A stretch of 8,739 bases of DNA from Phycisphaerae bacterium (GTDB lineage: Bacteria; Planctomycetota; Phycisphaerae; Tepidisphaerales; Tepidisphaeraceae). The notes beneath the pieces are model-generated. The model was given only the letters and a program-made list of their open reading frames with translations. It made no database searches and was not told the origin of the DNA. The DNA lies in contig JACMJD010000239.1 of assembly GCA_014380825.1 (NCBI GenBank), forward strand, positions 1 to 8,739. Direction: 5' to 3'. Positions within the stretch are counted from its first letter, which is position 1; each line of letters begins with the position of its first letter. This document shows positions 1 through 7,041 of the stretch, one piece after another. A program made the translations under genes and the position numbers.

Positions 1-74
1 GCGGCGGTGGCATGGGCGGTATGGGTGGCGGCATGGGTGGAATGGGAATGGGTGGGATGGATGACATGATGTGA
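1..74 (+). CDS. groEL: 60 kDa chaperonin GroEL, first copy, C-terminal tail only (5' partial)
   Basis: Only the last 23-24 codons are inside the window, read in the frame starting at base 3 and ending with TGA at 72-74. The residues are almost all Gly and Met, in repeated GGM units, and close with GGMDDMM. This Gly-Gly-Met tail is the hallmark of the flexible C-terminus of canonical GroEL, which projects into the folding cavity. The groES gene directly downstream supports the reading. The tail is absent from the second GroEL (717-2345), so the two copies are clearly different paralogs. The stop overlaps the GTG start of the next gene by four bases (GTGA). Nothing can be said about the ATPase or apical domains, which lie outside the window. 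Confidence 0.88.
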   Translation, partial: GGGMGGMGGGMGGMGMGGMDDMM

Positions 75-277
75 GCGAAGCGGAGAAGAAGCTGCTGGAG
101 TACGCCACGCCTGCTCAGCCGCGACAGCAGTCTTGGTATGCGGAAAGCTGGACGCTGCGTGAAGTGCTCGGTTGTCTTGCGATGCTGATGTTAGCAATCG
201 CTGGAATTGTCGGACTGGCGTGGATCGGCCTGATGTACATCGGAAGCCTGGATTGGTGGTCAAGTGGTATTGGCTGA
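71..277 (+). CDS. Small single-pass membrane protein between groEL and groES
   Basis: This is an unrecognised 68-residue protein. It starts with GTG at 71, overlapping the TGA of the upstream groEL, so its translation is probably coupled to that gene. No other in-frame Met occurs before residue 38, which favours this start. Residues 1-30 are polar with charged residues at the start (SEAEKK) and Trp at 22 and 27. Residues about 32-58 form one long hydrophobic stretch (VLGCLAMLMLAIAGIVGLAW and on), a clear transmembrane helix. A short Trp-rich tail (DWWSSGIG) follows. There is no lipobox or typical signal peptidase site, so it is probably an N-in or N-out anchored membrane protein. The position inside the chaperonin operon suggests co-expression with GroEL/GroES, but no function can be assigned. 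Overlap, spacing and the good helix argue that it is a real gene. Confidence 0.62.
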   Translation: MSEAEKKLLEYATPAQPRQQSWYAESWTLREVLGCLAMLMLAIAGIVGLAWIGLMYIGSLDWWSSGIG

Positions 278-327
278 AGAAAAGATGAAAGCAGATTGAA
301 ATGGCAAAAGACAAAAACCAAAAGTCC

Positions 328-333
328 GAGGGA
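328..333 (+). promoter_or_regulatory. Ribosome binding site that fixes the groES start
   Basis: GAGGGA lies six bases before the ATG at 340. The alternative in-frame ATG at 301 would add 13 residues (MAKDKNQKSEGTN) and has no comparable purine block at good distance. The site therefore supports the start at 340, which also gives the usual GroES N-terminus MKLRPLQDR. Confidence 0.65.
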
Positions 334-339
334 ACGAAC

Positions 340-627
340 ATGAAACTTAGACCCCTGCAGGATCGCGTGATCGTGAGGCAGTCGCTCGCGGAGGAGAAAA
401 CCGCAAGCGGCATCGTGCTTCCCGACAGCGCGAAGGAAAAGCCCACCAAGGGCAAAGTGATCGCCGTCGGTCCGGGCAAGCTGGACGACAAGGGCCGGCC
501 GATGGAACTGGGCCTGCGCGTGGGCGATACGGTTTACTATGGCAAGTACACCGGCACCGACGTCGAGATCGACGGCGACAAGCTCGTGATCCTGCGCGAG
601 AGCGATGTCCTCGGCGTGCTGGAATAG
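340..627 (+). CDS. groES: 10 kDa co-chaperonin GroES
   Basis: This is the lid of the GroEL folding chamber: a heptameric ring that binds the ATP-loaded GroEL apical domains and encloses the substrate in the cytoplasm. The 95-residue product has the normal family length. It starts MKLRPLQDRVIV, carries the mobile loop around residues 17-34 with the GroEL-contacting Ile25-Val26-Leu27, then the GKVIAVGPG strand, the roof hairpin region (KLDDKGRPMELG) and the conserved GDTVYYGKYTGT and ILRESDVLGVLE ends. An upstream ATG at 301 exists but the strong ribosome binding site favours 340. It is the only groES in the window and lies between two different groEL genes, so it probably serves both. The G of its TAG stop is the first base of a heptamer repeat element that fills the gap to groEL2. 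Confidence 0.96.
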   Translation: MKLRPLQDRVIVRQSLAEEKTASGIVLPDSAKEKPTKGKVIAVGPGKLDDKGRPMELGLRVGDTVYYGKYTGTDVEIDGDKLVILRESDVLGVLE

Positions 628-696
628 TTGCTGGTTGCGGGTTGCTAGTTGCTAGTTGAAGCAACGGTATCCTGCGCGCAACTAGCAACTATCAAC
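627..696. repeat. Inverted repeat built from GTTGCTA-type heptamers (element 1)
   Basis: Tandem heptamers start at 627: GTTGCTG, GTTGCGG, GTTGCTA, GTTGCTA and a partial GTTG. The arm 641-658 (GTTGCTAGTTGCTAGTTG) is the reverse complement of 679-696 with 17 of 18 matches, around a 20-base loop. The transcript could form a long hairpin between groES and groEL2. No run of T follows, so it is not a standard intrinsic terminator. A larger relative sits after grpE at 5862-5942. Possible roles are a mobile or amplifying intergenic repeat or an mRNA processing or stability structure; the sequence alone does not decide. Confidence 0.85.
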
Positions 697-716
697 AAGC
701 TACTGGAGTTTCAATC

Positions 717-2345
<1,629 letters not shown>

Positions 2346-2369
2346 GCTTCTGAACGTCGTTAGCAACAC

Positions 2370-2404
2370 CGAGGCGCGGAGACCCTGGATATCTCCGTGC
2401 CTCG
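2370..2404 (+). terminator. Strong hairpin after groEL2, possible terminator or 3' stabiliser
   Basis: Bases 2370-2382 pair with 2392-2404 to give a 13-bp stem with one G-U pair and a nine-base loop (CCCTGGATA). It starts 25 bases after the groEL2 stop. No T tract follows, so it is not a textbook intrinsic terminator. It could limit read-through or protect the groEL2 mRNA 3' end. Confidence 0.5.
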
Positions 2405-2416
2405 ACCTCTCCGAGG
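2400..2416 (+). promoter_or_regulatory. Alternative small hairpin overlapping the stem above and the next ribosome binding site
   Basis: CCTCG (2400-2404) can pair with CGAGG (2412-2416) across a seven-base loop. The left half is shared with the larger stem at 2370-2404, so the two cannot form together. The right half covers most of GAGGG (2413-2417), the likely ribosome binding site of the gene starting at 2424. The larger stem should win thermodynamically, so a regulatory role is speculative. Confidence 0.25.
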
Positions 2417-2423
2417 GTTGGGC

Positions 2424-3053
2424 ATGGCCGAGTTTGTCACTCGTATTTCGATACGCGTGATCGGAATCACAGGCGACAACGTTCTTCGCGTCATTCAAAC
2501 CATAGAGGGTCACGACAGCCCGTTGAATCTGCCGGCGGACGTTGTGCCGCCTCAGCTCCGAATGCCCAATTCGATCTTCGTTCGGGCCATCGATCACATG
2601 AACGGACGCCGCTGGATCGAAGACGTGCGGGGAACCGAGTTGGCGGTGCTTGAGCCGGGGCACGCGGCAGAAGCGAAACAGCCATCAACTACGTCTTCGC
2701 CCTTGGCTAAACATGTAAGGAGGTTGCTCGATGATCTCGATGCAATCGCGTCGGCACATGAAGAGGTGTCTGACACGGATGTGCGGGAACAGATGTGGAG
2801 CGCGATGCGGCGCGTTTTCTTTGCGCCGGAAGTTGGCTTTGAGATCCCAGATGTGTTCGGCATGTTCTCCACCGGCGGGAATCGCTCAGTAAGAGACGTG
2901 TTGAATCGCTTTGTCGACGCCGCCAAACCTGCCGCAGAGAAGGCAGGATTGCGCAACCCGCAACAGCGGCTGGAGGCGTTTCAGGATTCGCGGGTCGAAT
3001 CACAATCGGGAAGCCGCTACGACGACTACTTTGGCCACGCCGAACAAATCTAA
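2424..3053 (+). CDS. Hypothetical protein, 209 residues, family not recognised
   Basis: I do not recognise this protein. The ATG at 2424 has GAGGG six bases upstream. An earlier in-frame GTG at 2397 lies inside the hairpin arm and is less likely. Residues 1-75 look strand-rich (ISIRVIGITG, SIFVRAID, ELAVLEPG). A Pro/Ser/Thr linker lies near 86-94 (QPSTTSSPL). The second half is charged and probably helical (residues 95-135 and 155-190), ending with a polar tail. No signal peptide, transmembrane segment, Cys cluster or nucleotide-binding motif is visible, so it is probably a soluble cytoplasmic protein. Ala-rich, GC-rich codon use resembles the neighbours, which supports real coding. The next gene starts 13 bases after its stop, so the two are probably co-transcribed. 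The two-part layout could be a small N-terminal sheet domain joined to a helical domain. Confidence 0.7.
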   Translation: MAEFVTRISIRVIGITGDNVLRVIQTIEGHDSPLNLPADVVPPQLRMPNSIFVRAIDHMNGRRWIEDVRGTELAVLEPGHAAEAKQPSTTSSPLAKHVRRLLDDLDAIASAHEEVSDTDVREQMWSAMRRVFFAPEVGFEIPDVFGMFSTGGNRSVRDVLNRFVDAAKPAAEKAGLRNPQQRLEAFQDSRVESQSGSRYDDYFGHAEQI

Positions 3054-3066
3054 GGAAGACGCTCAG

Positions 3067-4068
3067 ATGCGGGAGCTGGCTGAGCAAATTCACGATCCAC
3101 CAAATGGCGCGCAGCGTCTGTCGATGGATGCGCTGCGCGCGTGGGAATCGCTCGACTACGGAATGTTCATCCATTTCGGGATGAGCACCTATGACGGCGA
3201 CGAGTTCAGCAAGGGCGATAAGCCTTCTTCGCATTATGCGCCGGATCAGTTGAACGTCGATCAGTGGTGCCAGGTCGCGCGCGATAGCGGGATGAGATAT
3301 GCCGTGCTCACCGCCAAGCATGTGGCGGGGCACTGTTTGTGGCCGAGCAAACACACGGATTATCACGTGGGCACCAGCGGGAATACGACCGACGTCGTCG
3401 AGCGGTTCAAGATCGCCTGCGAGCAGCACGGCTTGATGCCGGGGTTTTATTATTGCTCGTGGGACAATCATCACACGCTCGGCTCGCTCACGCCCACGTA
3501 CACGCGGTGGAACGACGCGTACACGACCGAAGCATACCGCGAGTTTCAGCTCAAGCAGATCGAAGAGCTGATCACGCAATACGGCCCGTGGGGCGAAGCG
3601 TGGATCGACATCCCCGGCGTGCTTGGTCCGGCAGGACGGCGCGAGCAGTACGCACAGATCGCGAAGCTCGCGCCCAATGCCGTCATCATGATGAACAGCG
3701 GCTTCGGCGACGGCAGCAAGTTGAAGTTCGACTACGCGTGGCCGACCGATCTGATGGCGATCGAGCGAAACCTTCCGCACAGTGATCACGGCTACAATCC
3801 GTGGCACCAGATCGCCGAGACGAACGATCCGCCTAAAGACTATTACATCGCCGGAGAAGTCTGCGATCCGATCGGTTATCTTTGGTTCCGGTTCGACGAT
3901 GACGCACCGCGTTCCAATGCCGAATTGCTCGGCATGCGGCTGATCTGCAAAAGTCGCGGGACAAACCTGCTGTTAAACGTTCCGCCCGACCGGCACGGGC
4001 TGATTCCGGACGAGCACATTGCGGCGTTGCAACGCCTCCGCAAGAACGTGGAGCGATTTGGTGGATGA
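3067..4068 (+). CDS. GH29-type alpha-L-fucosidase-like glycoside hydrolase, catalytic domain only
   Basis: The 333-residue product resembles family 29 alpha-L-fucosidases, retaining enzymes that cleave terminal fucose. Typical segments appear in order: YGMFIHFGMSTYDG (His36), RYAVLTAKHVAGHCLWPS (His85), GLMPGFYYCSWDNHH, WGEAWIDIPG with Asp181 at the place of the family nucleophile, and the closing LLLNVPPDRHGLIPDEHIAAL. Where classical members read TAKHHDGF, this one has TAKHVAGH, so substrate choice may differ. It ends after the TIM-barrel and lacks the C-terminal beta-sandwich of 450-residue homologs. No signal peptide is seen, which implies a cytoplasmic enzyme acting on imported oligosaccharides or glycosides. 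The ATG at 3067 has AGGA ten bases upstream. The reading frame stays open back to 2911, but that would overlap the previous gene by over 140 bases. Its place amid chaperone genes is unexplained. Family confidence is good, fucose specificity less so. Confidence 0.82.
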   Translation: MRELAEQIHDPPNGAQRLSMDALRAWESLDYGMFIHFGMSTYDGDEFSKGDKPSSHYAPDQLNVDQWCQVARDSGMRYAVLTAKHVAGHCLWPSKHTDYHVGTSGNTTDVVERFKIACEQHGLMPGFYYCSWDNHHTLGSLTPTYTRWNDAYTTEAYREFQLKQIEELITQYGPWGEAWIDIPGVLGPAGRREQYAQIAKLAPNAVIMMNSGFGDGSKLKFDYAWPTDLMAIERNLPHSDHGYNPWHQIAETNDPPKDYYIAGEVCDPIGYLWFRFDDDAPRSNAELLGMRLICKSRGTNLLLNVPPDRHGLIPDEHIAALQRLRKNVERFGG

Positions 4069-4090
4069 GATTTGATGGGGGGAATCGTCC

Positions 4091-4096
4091 TAAAAT
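4091..4096 (+). promoter_or_regulatory. Candidate -10 box (TAAAAT) ahead of dnaJ
   Basis: TAAAAT lies in the 65-base gap between the GH29 gene and dnaJ and matches TATAAT at five of six positions. The TTGATG at 4072-4077 is only 13 bases away, too short for a standard spacer, so the -35 element is unclear. It would give a leader of about 30 bases before the GTG at 4134. Confidence 0.3.
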
Positions 4097-4133
4097 CGAG
4101 TGAACCGATCGGGAATGACGACATAGAAGAATT

Positions 4134-5312
4134 GTGAGAACACCAAATAACGTGGCTGCGGTGAAACGGGATTATTACGAGGTGCTTGGCGTCGTCAAAG
4201 GCTGCGACGCGGAGGAGATCAAGCGCGCCTATCGCAAGCTGGCGATGAAGCATCACCCCGACCGCAACGACGGCGACGGCAAGGCCGAAGCCGAAATCAA
4301 ATTCAAAGAATGCGCCGAAGCATACGAAATACTTTCCGATCCTTCGAAGCGCCAACGGTACGACCAGTTCGGACATCAAGGCGTCGCGGGAATGGGTCAG
4401 CACGACTTCTCGCACATGGATGTCGGCGACATCTTCTCGATGTTCGACGAAATCTTCGGCGGAATCGGAGGATTTTCTCGCGGAGGCGGTGGCGCTACCC
4501 GCGGGCAAACTCCCCGCGCGCCGGCGCGCGGATTTGACTTGGAGACTCAGGTCGAACTCACGCTCAGCGAAGTCGCCACGGGCGCAGAAAAGACGATCGA
4601 ATTCGAACGTCAGGACAACTGCGAGCCGTGCAAGGGCACTGGCGCGAAACCCGGAACATCGCCCACCGTCTGCGTGCAATGCGGCGGACAAGGTCGCGTC
4701 GCGCAACAAGGCTTCGGCGGAATGTTCCGCATGGTCACCACGTGCCCGAACTGTCGCGGCCGCGGAACGATCGTTCGCGATCACTGCCCCAACTGCGGCG
4801 GCACCGGACGACAGCTCAAGAAGCGCGTCGTCACAGTGAAAATCCCGGCGGGCGTTCATGAGGGACAGGCCGTAAGAATCGTCGGCGAAGGTGAGGCCGG
4901 CGACGCCAGCGCACCGGCGGGCGATCTGCACTGCTACATCTCCATTCGCGCGCACCCGGTTTTCACGCGACACAACAACGACCTCGTCTGCCAAGTCCCG
5001 ATCAGCTTCACGCAGGCAGCGCTGGGCGGGAAAATCGACGTGCCCACGCTTAAGGGAAAAGAGGATTTCGAGATCCCCCCCGGCACGCAGCACGGCGAGA
5101 TATTCAAGCTGAAAGGCAAAGGTTTGCCGGACATTCGCAGTTATCGCAACGGCGATGAAGTCGTACAAATACTGATTGAAGTTCCGAAGAAACTGAGCGA
5201 CAAGCAGAAGCAGCTTCTGCGTGAATTCGCTGCGACAGAAGACGACAAATCGCTTCCGCAACGACGCGGCTTCCTCGACAAGATCAAGGGGATGATTACA
5301 GGCGAAGATTGA
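4134..5312 (+). CDS. dnaJ: Molecular chaperone DnaJ (Hsp40, type I)
   Basis: DnaJ delivers unfolded proteins to DnaK and stimulates its ATPase in the cytoplasm. The 392-residue product has all type I parts. The J domain (about 12-77) carries RDYYEVLGV and the His41-Pro42-Asp43 triad. A Gly/Phe-rich region follows (about 80-130, with FGGIGGFSRGGGG). Four CxxCxGxG zinc repeats start at Cys163, Cys180, Cys204 and Cys218. The C-terminal substrate domains include PAGVHEGQAVRIVGEGEAG, HPVFTRHNNDL and PPGTQHGEIFKLKGKGLP. The start is uncertain: GTG at 4134, 4152 and 4161 are all in frame. 4134 has a weak AGAAG upstream, while 4152 or 4161 would give a more usual short lead before KRDYYEVLG. grpE follows after ten bases, so the two are co-expressed. 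No dnaK is adjacent, so its partner must be encoded elsewhere or outside this window. Confidence 0.96.
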   Translation: MRTPNNVAAVKRDYYEVLGVVKGCDAEEIKRAYRKLAMKHHPDRNDGDGKAEAEIKFKECAEAYEILSDPSKRQRYDQFGHQGVAGMGQHDFSHMDVGDIFSMFDEIFGGIGGFSRGGGGATRGQTPRAPARGFDLETQVELTLSEVATGAEKTIEFERQDNCEPCKGTGAKPGTSPTVCVQCGGQGRVAQQGFGGMFRMVTTCPNCRGRGTIVRDHCPNCGGTGRQLKKRVVTVKIPAGVHEGQAVRIVGEGEAGDASAPAGDLHCYISIRAHPVFTRHNNDLVCQVPISFTQAALGGKIDVPTLKGKEDFEIPPGTQHGEIFKLKGKGLPDIRSYRNGDEVVQILIEVPKKLSDKQKQLLREFAATEDDKSLPQRRGFLDKIKGMITGED

Positions 5313-5322
5313 GCAGGATGAC

Positions 5323-5862
5323 ATGAGCAGGACCCCCAATAACGATGACCTCGACAATGAAGTCGGCCTGGATTCCGCCGAGGCCGCGGATGAAAGCTCC
5401 CCGTCGCTTCAGGACTACGACAAGGTGAAGGCTGAGCGCGATGCGCTGTTCGAACGGCTCGCCCGAGCGCAGGCGGATTTCCAGAACTCGCGCAAGCGCC
5501 TCGAGACCGAATCCGATCAGCGCCTGCAATACGCCAACTCGCAACTGATTAAGAATCTCTTGCCCACGATCGACAACCTCGAGCGCGCGATGGCGGTCGA
5601 TGTCACCAAGACCGATGCGGCCTCGATCATCAAGGGACTTCAGGTTCTGATCGATCAACTGATGAAGGTGCTGGCGGTGCAGAATGTGGAAGTGATCGCG
5701 CCGGAAGTCGGTTCGCCGTTCGATCCGACGCGTCATGAAGCGCTGATGCAGCAGGAGAGTCAGTATCCGCCGAACACCGTCACGCAGCTTTTACAAAAAG
5801 GTTACGCGCTGCGCGACCGCACGCTGCGACCAGCGCAGGTGGCGGTCAGCAAAGCCGGATAG
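5323..5862 (+). CDS. grpE: Nucleotide exchange factor GrpE
   Basis: GrpE releases ADP from DnaK and so resets the Hsp70 cycle. The 179-residue product starts with an acidic disordered segment (1-30), then a long charged helix (about 30-75) that should form the dimeric coiled coil and contains ADFQNSRKRLE. The central LLPTIDNLERA (79-89) forms part of the helical bundle. The C-terminal beta-wing has the signatures GSPFDPTRHEAL (130-141) and GYALRDRTLRPAQVAV (160-175). The length is normal. The start ATG has AGGA four bases upstream, a rather short spacing, and lies ten bases after the dnaJ stop, which fits translational coupling. The G of the TAG stop is the first base of the large heptamer inverted repeat downstream. 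Confidence 0.96.
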   Translation: MSRTPNNDDLDNEVGLDSAEAADESSPSLQDYDKVKAERDALFERLARAQADFQNSRKRLETESDQRLQYANSQLIKNLLPTIDNLERAMAVDVTKTDAASIIKGLQVLIDQLMKVLAVQNVEVIAPEVGSPFDPTRHEALMQQESQYPPNTVTQLLQKGYALRDRTLRPAQVAVSKAG

Positions 5863-5942
5863 TTGCCAGTTGTTAGTTGCCAGTTGCCAGCAAGGCACCG
5901 GGCGACTTCCTTACTGGCAACAGGCAACTAACAACTGGCAAC
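5862..5942. repeat. Long inverted repeat built from GTTGCCA-type heptamers (element 2)
   Basis: Bases 5862-5895 are the reverse complement of 5909-5942 with 32 of 34 matches and a 13-base loop. The left arm consists of heptamers GTTGCCA, GTTGTTA, GTTGCCA, GTTGCCA; the right arm read on the other strand gives GTTGCCA, GTTGTTA, GTTGCCT, GTTGCCA. The element fills nearly the whole gap between grpE and the next gene. In RNA it would be a very stable hairpin ending seven bases before the next ATG. No T run follows. It is related in sequence and design to element 1 (627-696). A repeat family of unknown mobility, or an mRNA boundary between dnaJ-grpE and the downstream genes, are both possible. Confidence 0.9.
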
Positions 5943-5949
5943 CTGCCTT

Positions 5950-6369
5950 ATGCCCACTTACGAATATCAGTGCGACGCCTGCGGCGAGCGTTTCGAAAAG
6001 TTCCAGTCGATGTCGGCCACACCGGTCAAGAAGTGTCCGAAGTGCGGCAAGAACAAAGTCAGGCGATTGATCTCCGCCGGCGCCGGCATTCTGTTCAAGG
6101 GGAGCGGCTTCTACATCACCGACTACCGCGACAAGAGCTACACGGACAAAGCCAAGGCCGAAACCGGTGCGGTTGAGACGAAGTCGACCGAAACGAAGAC
6201 CACAGAGACCAAGACCGGTGAGAGGAAGTCGGGCGATGCAGCCAAACCCGCCGCCATCGAAGCGAAACCAGCGGCGACAACTGAAGCGAAGCCGGTAGCA
6301 TCAACCGAGAGCAAACCGCCAACTCCGAAAGCTGCATCCAAATCCGCTTCGAAGAAACACAGGAAATGA
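5950..6369 (+). CDS. FmdB-type zinc ribbon protein with long low-complexity tail
   Basis: The N-terminal 60 residues match the FmdB/CxxC zinc ribbon family: MPTYEYQCDACGERFE with Cys8 and Cys11, KKCPKCGKNK with Cys29 and Cys32, then the typical AGAGILFKGSGFYITDYR. The four Cys should bind one zinc. The family is often called a putative regulator, but its biochemical role is not established. Residues about 70-139 form a disordered tail of Lys, Thr, Glu, Ala and Pro with repeated TETKT and EAKPxA units and a very basic end (KKHRK). Many family members are 70-110 residues, so this tail is long. No clear Shine-Dalgarno site precedes the ATG, which sits seven bases after the big hairpin. Its stop overlaps a possible yacG start (ATGA at 6366-6369), and the genes to tsaE look like one transcript. 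Confidence 0.88.
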   Translation: MPTYEYQCDACGERFEKFQSMSATPVKKCPKCGKNKVRRLISAGAGILFKGSGFYITDYRDKSYTDKAKAETGAVETKSTETKTTETKTGERKSGDAAKPAAIEAKPAATTEAKPVASTESKPPTPKAASKSASKKHRK

Positions 6370-6396
6370 ACCGCACGGGGAATGAACCGCACGGGG
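6365..6396. repeat. Exact 16-bp tandem duplication at the fmdB-yacG junction
   Basis: AATGAACCGCACGGGG occurs at 6365-6380 and again, without change, at 6381-6396. It spans the end of the FmdB gene and the upstream part of yacG. The first copy contains the FmdB TGA stop within ATGA. Because 16 is not a multiple of three, only the first copy's ATG (6366) is in the yacG frame. Confidence 0.95.
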
Positions 6397-6401
6397 CGAC
6401 C

Positions 6402-6578
6402 ATGCAATGCGCCATCTGCAAACGCGACATCGCCGAATCCGATCCGCAAGCCAAAGCGCTTCTGCCTTTCTGTTCTGAACGCTGTAAGCTGATTGACCTT
6501 GGCCGCTGGCTCAACGGGAAATATCAGATTCCAGTTGATGAATCGGCGCGCGAGACGTCGGAAGACGAACGCGATTAG
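6402..6578 (+). CDS. yacG: YacG-type zinc protein (DNA gyrase inhibitor family)
   Basis: The 58-residue product has the YacG zinc finger: Cys3 and Cys6 (MQCAICK), then Cys24 and Cys28 in PFCSERCKLIDLGRW, a signature nearly unique to this family. In E. coli YacG binds the GyrB C-terminal region and blocks gyrase from binding DNA. The stretch after the finger (LNGKYQIPVDESARETSEDERD) is acidic, as usual. The start is a choice. ATG at 6402 has GGGG five bases upstream and puts the first Cys near the N-terminus, as in the family. ATG at 6366 would add 12 residues and overlap the FmdB stop, but it lies inside the tandem duplication and its AGGA is only one base away. tsaE begins one base after the stop. 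A housekeeping role alongside tsaE is likely. Confidence 0.88.
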   Translation: MQCAICKRDIAESDPQAKALLPFCSERCKLIDLGRWLNGKYQIPVDESARETSEDERD

Positions 6579-6579
6579 C

Positions 6580-7008
6580 ATGCCGCGCGAACAGTTCTCC
6601 AATTCGGTGCGTGAAACCGAGCAGATCGCGATCAAGCTCGCAGCGACGCTTCGCGGGGGCGAGTGCATCGCGCTGAATGGCGAACTGGGCGCCGGCAAGA
6701 CCCAGTTCGTCCGCGGCCTGCTCAAGGGACTGGGCGGGGAAGCACGATCTGTCAGCAGCCCGACCTTCGTCCTACTCAACGTCTACGAGACCGGCCGGTT
6801 GAAGCTGTTCCACCTGGATGCGTACCGCGTGCATGGATCGGAAGATTTCGAATCGATCGGCTTCACGGAATTGCTCGAGCAGGGCGGGGTGGTGGTCGTC
6901 GAGTGGGCCGAACGCGTGGCGGCGCTGCTGCCTGCGAATCGGCTCTCCGTCAACATCGAGCACGTGGACGATCACACGCGAACGATCACGATCGAGCCGC
7001 CGGTTTGA
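6580..7008 (+). CDS. tsaE: tRNA threonylcarbamoyladenosine biosynthesis ATPase TsaE
   Basis: TsaE is the ATPase that works with TsaB and TsaD to place threonylcarbamoyl on A37 of ANN-decoding tRNAs. The 142-residue length is typical. The P-loop is GELGAGKT (34-41, Lys40). SSPTF (59-63) is the conserved switch segment, HLDAYR (78-83) holds the metal-linked Asp80, and VVEWAER has Glu108 and Trp109, both characteristic of TsaE. The frame is open upstream to 6493, but that would overlap yacG; ATG at 6580, one base after the yacG stop, is the sensible start and suggests coupled translation. No strong ribosome binding site is visible. The C-terminus (RTITIEPPV) ends normally, with no fusion to TsaB. 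Confidence 0.95.
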   Translation: MPREQFSNSVRETEQIAIKLAATLRGGECIALNGELGAGKTQFVRGLLKGLGGEARSVSSPTFVLLNVYETGRLKLFHLDAYRVHGSEDFESIGFTELLEQGGVVVVEWAERVAALLPANRLSVNIEHVDDHTRTITIEPPV

Positions 7009-7032
7009 TGTAGCGCGCGGGCGTTCTACAAT
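7005..7032 (+). promoter_or_regulatory. Sigma70-like promoter for the FAD-linked oxidase gene
   Basis: TTGATG (7005-7010) and TACAAT (7027-7032) are separated by 16 bases, matching the consensus at four and five of six positions. The expected transcript start is about 7038-7040, only two to four bases before the ATG at 7042. The mRNA would be leaderless or nearly so, which agrees with the lack of any ribosome binding site there. The -35 box overlaps the tsaE stop. Confidence 0.5.
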
Positions 7033-7041
7033 CCCGCCTTG

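Noticed and set aside
278..339. CIRCE (HrcA) operator ahead of groES
   Set aside because: I looked for TTAGCACTC and GAGTGCTAA-type arms here and at 628-716 and found none. The heptamer inverted repeat is different in sequence and spacing.
627..696. CRISPR array
   Set aside because: The repeats are seven-base tandem units without spacers, in inverted orientation; no array structure exists.
2397..2423. GTG at 2397 as start of the 209-residue protein
   Set aside because: It lies in the arm of the strong hairpin and has no ribosome binding site, while ATG 2424 has GAGGG at good spacing.
2911..3066. Upstream extension of the GH29 gene to 2911
   Set aside because: It would overlap the preceding gene by more than 140 bases, and the added residues are Arg/Thr-rich with no signal peptide or family similarity.
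2707..3807. 366-codon open frame on the - strand opposite the GH29 gene
   Set aside because: It overlaps two better supported + strand genes; Arg/Val/Ala-rich without motifs.
3876..5357. 493-codon open frame on the - strand opposite dnaJ
   Set aside because: It covers the unmistakable DnaJ gene and parts of both neighbours; no recognisable motif or ribosome binding site. Shadow frame.
5862..5942. Rho-independent terminator after grpE
   Set aside because: The stem is long but is followed by ACCTGCC-type sequence rather than a T run, and the next ATG is seven bases away.
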